A DNA stretch of 64,000 bases from FEN-1219 sp036563665 (lineage in GTDB: Bacteria; Pseudomonadota; Gammaproteobacteria; Steroidobacterales; Rariloculaceae), in assembly GCA_036563665.1 (NCBI GenBank), contig DATCLY010000037.1, positions 1 to 64,000 on the forward strand, given 5' to 3'. The position numbers and the translations under genes are program-made. Shown here one piece after another: positions 1-9,039 of this stretch; within the stretch, counting starts at the first letter, position 1; the number at the start of each line of letters is the position of its first letter. The notes under the pieces are model-generated. The model worked only from the letters and a program-made list of their open reading frames with translations, did not search any database and had not been told where the DNA came from.

Positions 1-186
1 CTTCCAGGACGCTCGCGCGCAGGATGCGCGCGCGCGAGGCTACAGGGATGTATTCACGCCGGTCCTGGAAGGGGCACACGCAAGCCGCGGCGCGAGGCGT
101 TTGCGCGGGCTTTGGCGTTCTGAAGATCGCTCCGTTTTGCGCTGTCGCCTGGCGCATGAAGATCGCGGCTGGGAAGCCACTCCCAC
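1..186. repeat. Composite REP-type palindromic repeat, cut by the window edge
   Basis: Bases 1-9 (CTTCCAGGA) pair with TCCTGGAAG at about 62-70, enclosing a GC-rich inner hairpin (CTCGCGCGC / GCGCGCGAG). The unit ends with an inverted REP core at 161-186, which begins GATCGCGGCTGGGAAGCC and ends CTCCCAC. The same arrangement is seen complete at 32449-32693 and degenerate at 14057-14349, so this is the right-hand part of the same composite. There is no gene here; the first CDS ends at 202. Confidence 0.75.
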
Positions 187-201
187 AGGCTGCGTTCGAC
201 G

Positions 202-2412
202 CTACTCGGGGACGAGGACGAGGCCGCCCAAGGGGGGCAGCGTGAGCACGATCGATTGCGGGTGGCCCATGCACGGCACGGGCTCCGTGTCGACCGCCAC
301 GTTGCCGACGTTCGAGCCGCCGTAGTACTCCGAGTCCGAGTTCAGCACCTCGCGGTAGCGCCCGCTCGCCGGCACGCCCACGCGGTAGCCGTGGCGCGGC
401 ACCGGCGTGAAGTTGAGCACGATCACCGCGTGCGAGCGCTCGTCCTTGCGCAGATACGAGAGCACCGAGTGGTCCGCGTCCTGCCAGGAGAGCCATGCGA
501 AGCCGTTGCCGTCGTGATCGAGGCGGTGCAGCGCGGGCAGCGAGCGGTAGAGGCGGTTCAGGTCGCGCACCAGGGTCATCACGCCGCGGCGCGCGGGCTC
601 CTCCGCGAGGTGCCAGGGCAGCGACGCGTGATGGTTCCATTCCCACGGCTGCGCGAGCTCGCCGCCCATGAACAGCAGCTTCTTGCCGGGATAGGTCCAC
701 TGATACGTGTAGAGCAGCCGCAGCGTCGCGAAGCGCTGCCACTCGTCGCCAGGCATCTTGCCGAACAGCGACCGCTTGCCGTGCACCACCTCGTCGTGCG
801 ACAGCGGCAGCACGAAGTTCTCCGTGAACGCGTACATCGGGCCGAACGTGAGCAGGTCGTGATGGTACTTGCGGTGCACGGGGTCCTTCGCGAGGTAGGC
901 CAGCGTGTCGTGCATCCAGCCCATGTTCCACTTGAACGTGAAGCCCAGGCCGCCCACGTAGGTGGGCCGCGAGACGAGCGGCCAGGCGGTGGACTCCTCC
1001 GCCACCGTGATGCTGCCCGGGCACGCCGAGTGCGTGGTCTCGTTCAGGCGCCGCAGGAACGCGATGGCCTCGAGGTTCTCGTTGCCGCCGTAGGCGTTCG
1101 GCACCCACTCCCCGGGCCGGCGCGAGTAGTCGAGGTAGAGCATGGAAGCCACGGCATCCACGCGCAGCCCGTCGAAGTGGAACTCGTCGAGCCAGTAGAG
1201 CGCGCTCGACAGCAGGAAGCTCTGCACCTCGTTGCGCGCGTAGTCGAACACGAGCGTATTCCAGTCCGGATGTTCGCCCTTGCGCGGGTCGCCGTACTCG
1301 TAGAGCGTGCTGCCGTCGAAGCGCGCGAGAGCATGATCGTCCTTGGGGAAATGGCCCGGCACCCAGTCGAGCAGCACGCCGATGCCGCGCTGGTGCAGGG
1401 CGTCCACGAAGGCCCGGAGATCGTCGGGGTCGCCGTGCCGGCGCGTGGGCGCGAAGTAGCCGGTGCACTGATAGCCCCAGGAGTCGTCGAGCGGGTGCTC
1501 CGTCACCGGCATGAGCTCGACGTGCGTGAAGCCCAGGTCCTGCACGTAGCGCCCGAGCTCCTCTGCGAGCTCGCGGTAGCTCAGGAACTCCCCGTCGGGC
1601 CCCCGCCGCCACGAGCCGAGGTGCGTCTCGTAGATCGAGATGGGCTCGCGGAGCCAGTCGCGCTGCGCGCGGCGCGCGCACCAGTCGCCGTCGCGCCACC
1701 GGTGCCGGCTGGGTGCCGCCACCTGCGACGCCGTGGCGGGCCTGAGCTCGAAGAGCGCCCCGTACGGATCGGACTTGAGGCGCAGCTCGCCCGTCTCGCG
1801 GTTCCTGATCTCGTATTTGTAGAGCTCGCCGGCCTCGAGCTCGGGGATGAAGAGCTCCCACACGCCCGAGCTGCCCCGCACGGCCATAGGGTGGCAGCGC
1901 CCGTCCCACCGGTTCCACGGCCCCACCACGCTCACGCGCTCGGCGTTCGGGGCCCACACGGCGAAGCGCACGCCCGCCACCCCGTCTAGCTCGATCGGAT
2001 GGGCGCCGAGGAAGCGGTAGGCGCGATCGTGCGCGCCGCGGTTGAACGCCTCGATCTCCGCCGCCTCGAGCGAGGGTGGGAAGCAGTACGGGTCGTAGTG
2101 CTCCCGCACCGTGCCGGCCTCGTCCCGCCACCGGACCCGGTAGCGCGCCGGCAGCAGCCGCTTCGGCCCCCGCCACTCGAAGAGCGCGCTCGCGCCCACG
2201 CGCACGAGCGGTGCCCGGGGCTCGACGAGCACCGCGTCCGTCGCGTGCGGCAGCAGCACGCGCACGTGCGTCTCGTCGCCGCCCGCGTCGTGGGCGCCGA
2301 GCACGCGGCGGGGGTCGTGCAGGCGGCTCTCGAGCAGCCGCTCGACATCCGCGGGCAGCGGCTCGGTGGAATTCCCGCCGCCCGCGCCTCGCGCCGGCGG
2401 CAGGTTAGACAT
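202..2412 (-). CDS. glgB: 1,4-alpha-glucan branching enzyme GlgB
   Basis: Cytoplasmic GH13 enzyme that cuts alpha-1,4 glucan and re-attaches the piece as an alpha-1,6 branch during glycogen synthesis. The 736 aa length is normal for proteobacterial GlgB. An N-terminal CBM48-type region (HDPRRVLGAH, then FAVWAPNAERVSVVGPWNRW) precedes the GH13 barrel. DGLRVDAVASM carries the nucleophile Asp near residue 414, AEESTAWP the acid/base Glu near 472, and LPLSHDEVVHGK the conserved late motif. It starts at an ATG 48 bp from glgC, which runs the other way, so the two starts share one short divergent control region. With glgC, malQ and glgA in the window this gives a full glycogen synthesis set. Confidence 0.97.
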   Translation of the reverse strand: MSNLPPARGAGGGNSTEPLPADVERLLESRLHDPRRVLGAHDAGGDETHVRVLLPHATDAVLVEPRAPLVRVGASALFEWRGPKRLLPARYRVRWRDEAGTVREHYDPYCFPPSLEAAEIEAFNRGAHDRAYRFLGAHPIELDGVAGVRFAVWAPNAERVSVVGPWNRWDGRCHPMAVRGSSGVWELFIPELEAGELYKYEIRNRETGELRLKSDPYGALFELRPATASQVAAPSRHRWRDGDWCARRAQRDWLREPISIYETHLGSWRRGPDGEFLSYRELAEELGRYVQDLGFTHVELMPVTEHPLDDSWGYQCTGYFAPTRRHGDPDDLRAFVDALHQRGIGVLLDWVPGHFPKDDHALARFDGSTLYEYGDPRKGEHPDWNTLVFDYARNEVQSFLLSSALYWLDEFHFDGLRVDAVASMLYLDYSRRPGEWVPNAYGGNENLEAIAFLRRLNETTHSACPGSITVAEESTAWPLVSRPTYVGGLGFTFKWNMGWMHDTLAYLAKDPVHRKYHHDLLTFGPMYAFTENFVLPLSHDEVVHGKRSLFGKMPGDEWQRFATLRLLYTYQWTYPGKKLLFMGGELAQPWEWNHHASLPWHLAEEPARRGVMTLVRDLNRLYRSLPALHRLDHDGNGFAWLSWQDADHSVLSYLRKDERSHAVIVLNFTPVPRHGYRVGVPASGRYREVLNSDSEYYGGSNVGNVAVDTEPVPCMGHPQSIVLTLPPLGGLVLVPE

Positions 2413-2460
2413 GGGTTGAGCTCTTTAGTAGCTTGGCGCCTGTATACCGGGTCGTCATCG

Positions 2461-3753
2461 ATGCGAAGAATAGCGAGGCCGATCTCGCGACGGCGGGTCA
2501 GTCAGCTCACCCGCAACACCTTGGCCATCATCATGGCGGGCGGACGCGGCAAGCGCCTGCGCCAGCTCACCGATCACCGGGCGAAGCCCGCGACGCCGTT
2601 CGGCGGCAAGTACCGGATCATCGACTTCTCGCTGTCGAACTGCGTGAACTCCGGCATCCGCCAGATCTTCATCCTGACCCAGTATAAGGCGCACTCCCTG
2701 ATCGAACACGTGCAGCGCGGCTGGGGCTATCTGCACGGCGAGCTCGGCGAGTTCGTGTACATCGTCCCCGCCCAGCAGCAGCTCGGCGAGTGGTGGTACC
2801 GCGGCACCGCGGACGCCGTCTATCAGAACCTGGACCTGATCGATCAGCATCGGCCGGAGATCGTGCTGGTGCTCGCGGGCGATCACGTCTACAAGATGGA
2901 CTACGGTCCGCTCGTCACGTTCCACAAGGAGCTCGCCGCGGACATCACCATCGGCGGCGTGCAGGTGCCGCTCTCGCAGGCGCACGAGTTCGGCGTCATG
3001 AGCGTCGATCACGAGGGCCGCGTGGAGCGCTTCGACGAGAAGCCCGCGGAGCCGCGTCCCATGCCGGGGCGCGAGGGCGTGGCGCTCGCCTCCATGGGCA
3101 TCTACGTGTTCACGACGGAGTTCCTGCGCGAGGTCCTGCAGCGCGACGCGGAGAACCCCACGTCGGCGCACGACTTCGGCGCCAACGTGATCCCGGACGC
3201 GCTCGCGGCGGGGCACCGCGTGTTCGCGTATCCGTTCGAGGACGTGAAGACCAAGGCGCAGGCCTACTGGCGCGACGTGGGCACGGTGGACGCGTACTAC
3301 GACGCGAACCTCGAGCTCGTGCACGTGAGCCCGGAGCTCAACCTGTACGACGAGGAATGGCCCATCTGGACCGCGCAGGCGCAGGTGCCGAGCGCGAAGT
3401 TCGTGCTCGACGAGGATGGGCGGCGCGGCATGGCCATCAACTCGATGGTGGCCGGCGGCTGCATCGTGTCGGGCGCGGTGGTGCGCGAGTCGCTGCTGTT
3501 CTTCAACGTGCGCGTGGACGAAGGCAGCGAGATCCGCCGCTCGGTGGTGCTACCGCATGTCGAGATCGGACGCGGTTGCTACATCGCCAACGCCATCATC
3601 GACGAAGGGTGCTCCATCCCGCACGGCACCGTCATCGGCAGGGATCGCGAGGCGGACGCCCGCAGCTTCCACGTCACCGAGCGCGGCGTAGTGCTCGTGA
3701 CGCGCGACATGCTGGCGGCGCGCAGGGCGGGGCGGCCCTATCGCGATGGCTGA
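2461..3753 (+). CDS. glgC: Glucose-1-phosphate adenylyltransferase GlgC
   Basis: Makes ADP-glucose from glucose-1-phosphate and ATP, the committed step of bacterial glycogen synthesis. From the ATG at 2461 the protein is 430 aa, the usual GlgC size. It shows the nucleotidyltransferase loop (LAIIMAGGRGKRL), the regulatory/sugar region AKPATPFGGKYRIIDF, GTADAVYQN, and a C-terminal left-handed beta-helix with hexapeptide-like repeats (VVLPHVEIGRGCYIANAIID). The frame stays open upstream to 1999, but that extension lies antisense to glgB and is not GlgC-like. The last 8 bp overlap the start of malQ, so the two are translationally coupled. Confidence 0.96.
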   Translation: MRRIARPISRRRVSQLTRNTLAIIMAGGRGKRLRQLTDHRAKPATPFGGKYRIIDFSLSNCVNSGIRQIFILTQYKAHSLIEHVQRGWGYLHGELGEFVYIVPAQQQLGEWWYRGTADAVYQNLDLIDQHRPEIVLVLAGDHVYKMDYGPLVTFHKELAADITIGGVQVPLSQAHEFGVMSVDHEGRVERFDEKPAEPRPMPGREGVALASMGIYVFTTEFLREVLQRDAENPTSAHDFGANVIPDALAAGHRVFAYPFEDVKTKAQAYWRDVGTVDAYYDANLELVHVSPELNLYDEEWPIWTAQAQVPSAKFVLDEDGRRGMAINSMVAGGCIVSGAVVRESLLFFNVRVDEGSEIRRSVVLPHVEIGRGCYIANAIIDEGCSIPHGTVIGRDREADARSFHVTERGVVLVTRDMLAARRAGRPYRDG

Positions 3754-5239
3754 GCGCGCGCCGGGCGGCGCGCCCGGCTCCGCGGGCGAGGAGCCGTTCG
3801 ATCGCCGGCGCGCTGGCGTGCTGCTGCACGTGACGTCCCTGCCGGGGCCGTCGGCCACGGGCACGCTCGGGGCCGACGCCCGCCGGTTCGTCGATTGGCT
3901 CGCCGCGGGCGGCTTCGGCGTGTGGCAGACGCTGCCGCTCGGGCCGGTGGACGCGTACGGCTCGCCGTATTGCCTGCGCTCGGCCCACGCCGGCGACGCG
4001 CGGCTCATCGACGCGCGCGATCTCGGCGAGCTGCCCGAGCTGCCGCGGTCGGTCGAGGGGGCGGATGTCGCGGCGGCGCCGCTCGAGGCGTATCGAACGT
4101 TCGCGGCCGCGGCCACGGCGGAGCAACGGCGGCGCTTTGCGGCGTTCGTGCACCGCCACCGCCGCTGGCTCCTGCCCTACGGCGCGTTCTGCGTCTGCCG
4201 GCAGCGCCACGGCGAGCCGTGGTGGCACTGGCCGGCGCCGTACCGCCACCGCGACCGGCGCGCGCTGCGCGAGCTGCTGCGGGACGCGCGCGAGGCGCTG
4301 CGCGCGTTCCTGTTCGAGCAGTACCTGTTCGACCTGCAATGGCGCGCGCTCAAGCGCTACGCGAACGAGCGCGGCGTGCTGATCTTCGGCGACCTGCCGT
4401 TCTACATGGACCGCGACAGCGTGGAGGTGTGGCGGCAGCCCGAGCTCTTCCGGCTCGGCGCCGACGGCGAGCCCGTGGTCGTGGCGGGCGTGCCGCCGGA
4501 CTACTTCAACGCCGACGGGCAGCTCTGGGGCAACCCCATCTACGACTGGGAGCGCATGCGCCGCGACGGCTTCCGCTGGTGGGTGGAGCGCATCGCCGGG
4601 CAGCTCGAGCGCTTCGATCTGCTGCGGATCGACCACTTCCGCGCCCTCGAGTCGTACTGGGAGATCCCCGCCGGCGCGCGCACGGCCCGCGAGGGCCGCT
4701 GGCAGCCCGGCTGCGGCGAGGAGCTGCTCACGACGCTCTGCGCCCGTCTCGGGTCGCCGCCGCTCGTGGCCGAGGACCTCGGGATCATCACGGACGAGGT
4801 GCGCAGGCTGCGCGACCGGTTCCGCCTGCCCGGCATGGTCGTCCTGCAGTTCGCGTTCGACGGCAAGCCCGACAACCCGCACCTGCCCGAGAACCACGTC
4901 GTGCGCTCGGTCGCCTACACGGGTACCCACGACAACGACACGACGGTGGGCTGGTATGCGAAGCTCGACCCGCACGCGCGCGGCCTCGTCGACGTGACGC
5001 TCGGCGTGACGGCCGCGCGCCCCATGCCGGACGTGATGATCGAGGCCTGCTACGCGTCGCGCGCGCAGCTCGCGGTGGTGCCGCTGCAGGACCTGCTGCG
5101 GCTCGGCTCCGAGGCGCGCATGAACACGCCCGGGAACCGCGAAGGCAACTGGGGATGGCGCTTCCGCTGGGAGGACGTGCCGCCCGGGCTCGCGGCCGTG
5201 TCGCGCGACCGGGCGCTGCGCAGCGGCCGGCTGCCCTGA
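3746..5239 (+). CDS. malQ: 4-alpha-glucanotransferase MalQ (amylomaltase)
   Basis: GH77 enzyme that moves alpha-1,4-glucan segments between malto-oligosaccharides, here probably recycling the short chains released during glycogen turnover. The 497 aa length is typical of the short (Thermus-type) amylomaltases. Visible landmarks are LLHVTSLPGP at the start, the nucleophile Asp in LLRIDHFRALE near residue 296, the acid/base Glu in VAEDLGIIT near 342, and the third acidic residue in YTGTHDNDTT near 395. The ATG overlaps the end of glgC by 8 bp, placing it in a glgC-malQ operon. Confidence 0.95.
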   Translation: MAERAPGGAPGSAGEEPFDRRRAGVLLHVTSLPGPSATGTLGADARRFVDWLAAGGFGVWQTLPLGPVDAYGSPYCLRSAHAGDARLIDARDLGELPELPRSVEGADVAAAPLEAYRTFAAAATAEQRRRFAAFVHRHRRWLLPYGAFCVCRQRHGEPWWHWPAPYRHRDRRALRELLRDAREALRAFLFEQYLFDLQWRALKRYANERGVLIFGDLPFYMDRDSVEVWRQPELFRLGADGEPVVVAGVPPDYFNADGQLWGNPIYDWERMRRDGFRWWVERIAGQLERFDLLRIDHFRALESYWEIPAGARTAREGRWQPGCGEELLTTLCARLGSPPLVAEDLGIITDEVRRLRDRFRLPGMVVLQFAFDGKPDNPHLPENHVVRSVAYTGTHDNDTTVGWYAKLDPHARGLVDVTLGVTAARPMPDVMIEACYASRAQLAVVPLQDLLRLGSEARMNTPGNREGNWGWRFRWEDVPPGLAAVSRDRALRSGRLP

Positions 5240-5280
5240 CGGCGCACCCTCGCGCACGACGCCGCTTGTATCATGACCGC

Positions 5281-6150
5281 ATGAACGGCGGCACCGCGCT
5301 CGTGCGCAGCCGCGCCTCGGGCGCGGCCGCCGCCGCTCTCACCGTCATCGGGGCGGCGGCGCTCGTCGTCGGCACCGCGAGCGCCGATCCCGTCACCGTC
5401 GTCAACGCGCTCCGCACGGAAGGCTGCGGGGACCGGCCGGGAGTCGGGTCTCCCGTGCGGCGCGACGCGGCGCTCGACGACGTGGCGCGCGCGCTCGCGG
5501 CGGCCGCCACGCTCGCGGAGGCGATCGAGCGGACCGGGTTCCCCGTACAGAGCGCGCAGTCGTTCCACGTCCGCGGCTCGCGCGAGGACGACGCCGTCAG
5601 GCGCATCCTCGCGGAGCGGCACTGCGCCTCCATCAACGATCCCCGCTACGAGGAGATCGGCGCGTTCGCGGAGGGCACCGAGACCTGGATCGTGCTCGCC
5701 GTCCGCCACGCGCCGCCGCAGCTCGATCCCGCGGACACGGCGCGGCGCGTGCTCGCGCTCGTGAACGCCGCGCGGGCCGAGGCCCGCCGCTGCGGCGCGA
5801 CCGAGCACGGTCCGGCGCCGCCGCTCGCGTTGTCGTCCGTGCTGACCGCCGTCGCGGCCGCGCACGCGCGCGACATGGCCGCGCGGCGCGAGCTCGGTCA
5901 CGAAGGGTCCGACGGCAGCCTGGTCGGGGACCGCATCGCGCGCGCGGGCTATGCCTGGAGCGCGTCGGGCGAGAACGTCGCGTCGGGGCACCGCGATGCC
6001 GACGCGGTGGTGGCCGCCTGGCTCGCGAGCCCCGGCCACTGCGCGACGCTCATGACGCCGGAGTTCACGCAGATGGGGGTGGCGTTCGCGGTCGTGCCCG
6101 ACGCCGAGCCGCCGATCTACTGGGCGCAGGTGTTCGCCACGCCGCGCTAA
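5281..6150 (+). CDS. Secreted CAP (SCP/PR-1-like) domain protein, tandem domain
   Basis: 289 aa with an N-terminal export signal (positive start, hydrophobic AAAAALTVIGAAALVVG, cleavage near ASAD). The C-terminal half from about residue 160 is a clear CAP domain: VNAARAEARRCG, AHARDMAARRELGH, GENVASG, AWLASPGHCATLM and WAQVF. The N-terminal half (VNALRTEGCG ... RHCASINDPRYEEIG) follows the same layout but has lost the GHSS/GEN-type motifs, so it looks like a decayed second CAP domain. CAP proteins are exported; the bacterial ones are mostly of unknown function. The start ATG lies 41 bp after malQ, and the frame opens much further upstream only as a shadow of malQ. Confidence 0.85.
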   Translation: MNGGTALVRSRASGAAAAALTVIGAAALVVGTASADPVTVVNALRTEGCGDRPGVGSPVRRDAALDDVARALAAAATLAEAIERTGFPVQSAQSFHVRGSREDDAVRRILAERHCASINDPRYEEIGAFAEGTETWIVLAVRHAPPQLDPADTARRVLALVNAARAEARRCGATEHGPAPPLALSSVLTAVAAAHARDMAARRELGHEGSDGSLVGDRIARAGYAWSASGENVASGHRDADAVVAAWLASPGHCATLMTPEFTQMGVAFAVVPDAEPPIYWAQVFATPR

Positions 6151-6196
6151 GCGCAGCCGGGTGACAGCGGCGCCGCGCGGGGCGCAAGCTGCCCGT

Positions 6197-7279
6197 ATGG
6201 CGAAGGAGCGCCCAGTCAGGGTCGTGCGGGCGGCGGGCCGCGAGGTGACCGTCTCGAACCCCGACAAGGTGCTCTTTCCCGCCGCGGGCTACACCAAGCT
6301 CGACCTCGTGCAGTACTACCTCGCCGTGGCGGACGGCGCCCTGCGGGCTGCGGGCGGCCGTCCCAACATGCTCGTGCGCTATCCGAACGGCGTCGACGGC
6401 GAGTTCTTCTACCAGAAGCGCGCGCCGCAGCGGCGGCCTGACTGGATCGACGTGGTGGAGCTGCGCTTTCCTTCCGGTCGCGCCGCGCAGGAGGTCGTGC
6501 CCCGCGACGCCGCGTCGCTCGCCTGGCTCGCGAACCTCGCGTGCCTCGAGCTCCACCCGCATCCCGTGCGTGCGGACGATCTCGCGCATCCGGACGAGCT
6601 GCGCGTGGACCTCGATCCGGTGCCGGGCGTCGGGTGGGATCAGGTGCGCGACGTGGCGGGCATCGTGCGCGCGGCGCTCGCGGACTTCGGCCTGACGGGT
6701 TGGCCCAAGACCTCCGGCAAGCGCGGCATTCACGTCTACGTGCGCATCGAGCGCCGCTGGACCTTCGACGAGGTGCGGCGCGCGGCGCTCGCGCTCGCGC
6801 GCGAGGTGGAGCGGCGCGCGCCGCGGCTCGCCACCGCGCGCTGGTGGAAGGAGGAGCGCCACGGCGTGTTCGTGGACTACAACCAGAACGCCAAGGACCG
6901 CACGATCGCGGCCGCGTACTCGGTGCGGCCCACGCCCGATGCGCGCGTATCGGCGCCGGTCGAGTGGGAGGAGCTGCCGGCCTGCGAGCCGGGGGACTTC
7001 ACGCTCGCCAACGTGCCGGCCCGTTTCGCGCGGCTCGACCCGCACGCAGGCCTCGACCAAAGCGCCGCGTCGCTCGACGCGCTGCTCGAGCTCGCGGCCC
7101 GGCAGGCGCGCGACGGCCTGGGCGACGCGCCGTGGCCGCCGCACTACGCGAAGCGGCGCGGCGAGCCGCCCCGAGTGCAGCCTTCGCGGCGCCGGGCCGC
7201 GCCGCCCGATCCGGACGACGCGAGCGTCAGCGCGAAGCGCGCGCGGCGAACACGCGCGCGAGCGCGTAAGGAGGAGTGA
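6197..7279 (+). CDS. LigD-type polymerase domain protein (primase-polymerase family)
   Basis: Stand-alone version of the polymerase (PolDom) module of LigD, an archaeo-eukaryotic primase-type nucleotidyltransferase that fills gaps in end joining or excision repair. Seen: VTVSNPDKVLFP at the N-terminus, NMLVRYPNGVDGEFFYQKRAP, metal-binding DxD at about residues 138-140 (RVDLDP), SGKRGIHVYV at about 173-182, and VDYNQNAKDRTIAAAYSVRP near 235. From the ATG at 6197 it is 360 aa; a GTG at 6161 would add 12 residues. The basic tail (about 320-360) overlaps the 3' end of the ATP-dependent ligase on the other strand by 53 bp. No Ku gene is in the window. Confidence 0.92.
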   Translation: MAKERPVRVVRAAGREVTVSNPDKVLFPAAGYTKLDLVQYYLAVADGALRAAGGRPNMLVRYPNGVDGEFFYQKRAPQRRPDWIDVVELRFPSGRAAQEVVPRDAASLAWLANLACLELHPHPVRADDLAHPDELRVDLDPVPGVGWDQVRDVAGIVRAALADFGLTGWPKTSGKRGIHVYVRIERRWTFDEVRRAALALAREVERRAPRLATARWWKEERHGVFVDYNQNAKDRTIAAAYSVRPTPDARVSAPVEWEELPACEPGDFTLANVPARFARLDPHAGLDQSAASLDALLELAARQARDGLGDAPWPPHYAKRRGEPPRVQPSRRRAAPPDPDDASVSAKRARRTRARARKEE

Positions 7280-8318
7280 CCTCGAGCTGATCGTAGCGGC
7301 ACGCGCTCGGCGGCTTGTCCGGCCGCCAGCGCAGGAAGACGGCGGCGTGGCGGAAGCGCCGTCCCTGCAGGTGGTCGTACCTCACCTCGCACACGCGCTC
7401 GACCCGCAACGGCTCCCAGGAAAGATCCTTGCTCGCGCTCCAGCGGCTCTGCGCGCCCGGCATGCGGACGCCGCCGTCGCCCGCCTCCGCCCAGGACCGC
7501 CAGGGATGCTCCGCGAGCGCGTCGACGCGCAGCGGCGCGAGCTCCGCGACGAGCGCCTTGCGCTGGGCCAGCGTGAACGAGGACGTCACGCCCACGTGCT
7601 GCAGCGCGTCGCGCTCGTCGTACAGCCCGAGCAGCAGCGAGCCGACCGCGTCCCGCCCTCCGCGGTACCAGCGAAAACCCGCCACCACGCAGTCCGCCGT
7701 GCGCACGTGCTTCACCTTGAGCATCGCGCGCTTGCCGGGCGCGTATGGCAGATCGAGCGGCTTCGCGACGACGCCGTCGAGCCCCGCGCCTTCGAACTCG
7801 GCGAGCCAGCGAGCGGCCCGAGTCCGGTCCTCGGTCGCGGGCGTCAGGTGCACCGGCGGCTCCGCGCGCGCGAGCAGCCGCTCGAGCCGCGCGCGGCGCT
7901 CGCGCTGCGGCGCCTCGAGCAGGCGCCGACCGCGGGCCGCGAGCAGGTCGAACGCCACGAACGACGCCGGCGTCGTGCGCGCGAGCTTCGCGACGCGCGA
8001 CGCGGCGGGGTGGAGGCGCATCTGCAGCGCGTCGAAGTCGAGGCTCCGGCCGCGGGCGACGACGATCTCGCCGTCGAGCACGCAGCCCGCGGGCAGCTTC
8101 GCGAGCAACGCGTCGTGCAGCTCGGGGAAGTAGCGGTCGAGCGGCCGCAGGTCGCGGCTCTGGATGTAAACCTCGGCGCCGCCGCGGAACACGATGGCGC
8201 GAAAGCCGTCCCACTTCGGCTCGAACAGGAACCCGCCGGCCGGAGGGAGCTCGTCGACGAGCTTCGCCAGCATGGGCTCGATCGGCGGCGCTACGGGGAA
8301 GGGGCCTCGGTCTTCCAT
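7227..8318 (-). CDS. ATP-dependent DNA ligase (LigC-like)
   Basis: 363 aa ATP-dependent DNA ligase. The adenylation motif EPKWDGFR has its catalytic lysine at residue 35. Other nucleotidyltransferase motifs are DGEIVV, FVAFDLLAARG, GLDGVVAKPLDLPYAPGKR and MLKVKHVRTADCVV, followed by an OB-fold domain from about residue 225. Size and motif layout resemble mycobacterial LigC rather than full LigD, because polymerase and phosphoesterase modules are absent. It converges on the LigD-type polymerase with a 53-bp overlap, so the two activities that LigD fuses are here separate, opposed genes. A repair role alongside the polymerase is inferred from this pairing. Confidence 0.92.
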   Translation of the reverse strand: MEDRGPFPVAPPIEPMLAKLVDELPPAGGFLFEPKWDGFRAIVFRGGAEVYIQSRDLRPLDRYFPELHDALLAKLPAGCVLDGEIVVARGRSLDFDALQMRLHPAASRVAKLARTTPASFVAFDLLAARGRRLLEAPQRERRARLERLLARAEPPVHLTPATEDRTRAARWLAEFEGAGLDGVVAKPLDLPYAPGKRAMLKVKHVRTADCVVAGFRWYRGGRDAVGSLLLGLYDERDALQHVGVTSSFTLAQRKALVAELAPLRVDALAEHPWRSWAEAGDGGVRMPGAQSRWSASKDLSWEPLRVERVCEVRYDHLQGRRFRHAAVFLRWRPDKPPSACRYDQLEVTPPYALARVFAARASR

Positions 8319-8381
8319 TGACCTCGTCCATGGCCTCCGATACGTTGCCGGACGCGCATGCCCATACTAAGGAGAACGCCA

Positions 8382-9026
8382 ATGCATCGCATCAAAGCAC
8401 TCGGCGCGCTGGGCGCTCTGGCCATCGGCGCGGGCGTAGCCCTCGCGCAACCGGCGGCCAACATGAGCTTTTTCGTCACCAGCGTGAACCCCGGCAAGGG
8501 CGGGGATCTCGGGGGGCTGGAGGGCGCGGACGCGCATTGCCAGTCGCTCGCGGCCGCGGTCGGCGCGGGCAACAAGACGTGGCGCGCGTACCTCTCCACG
8601 GACACGGTCAACGCCAAGGACCGCATCGGCAACGGGCCCTGGTACAACGCGAAGGGCGAGCTGATCGCGCGCAACGTGGCGGACCTGCACAGCGACAACA
8701 ACAAGATCACTGCCGAGACGGCGCTCAACGAGAAGGGCGAGGCGCCGAACTACCTGGGCGGCGATCCTCCGGCGCCGCTCGCGCAGCCGCTGCAGCACGA
8801 CATCCTCACGGGCAGCAACGAGGACGGCACGTCGTCGGGGCTGCACTGCAACAACTGGACGGACGGCACCTCGAACGCGCGCGCGACGCTGGGCCACGCC
8901 GACCGCCTCGGCCGCAACCCGGGCGTCAACTCGTGGAACTCCGTCCATCCGTCGCAGGGGTGCACGCTCGAGAACCTGCAGGCGACGGGCGGCGCGGGGC
9001 TGTTCTACTGCTTCGCCACCAACTGA
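8382..9026 (+). CDS. Exported lectin-like (C-type lectin fold / endostatin-like) protein
   Basis: 214 aa with a signal peptide (RIKALGALGALAIGAGVALA). The mature part begins NMSFFVTSVNPGKG and carries GGLEGADAHCQSLAAAVGAG, TWRAYLST, NDW-like patches, SSGLHCNNWT, HADRLG and a final LFYCFATN. These match a family of proteobacterial secreted proteins usually annotated as lectins with a C-type-lectin/endostatin-like fold; the ligand is unknown. The ATG at 8382 is chosen over one at 8358 because TAAGGAG lies at 8368-8374 with good spacing. Cysteines sit in pairs consistent with disulfides. Confidence 0.8.
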   Translation: MHRIKALGALGALAIGAGVALAQPAANMSFFVTSVNPGKGGDLGGLEGADAHCQSLAAAVGAGNKTWRAYLSTDTVNAKDRIGNGPWYNAKGELIARNVADLHSDNNKITAETALNEKGEAPNYLGGDPPAPLAQPLQHDILTGSNEDGTSSGLHCNNWTDGTSNARATLGHADRLGRNPGVNSWNSVHPSQGCTLENLQATGGAGLFYCFATN

Positions 9027-9039
9027 TCTCGTCGCCGTT

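Noticed and set aside
3895..6150. A 751-codon frame running through malQ into the CAP gene
   Set aside because: Only the part from 5281 has signal peptide and CAP motifs; the front part is a shadow of malQ in another frame.
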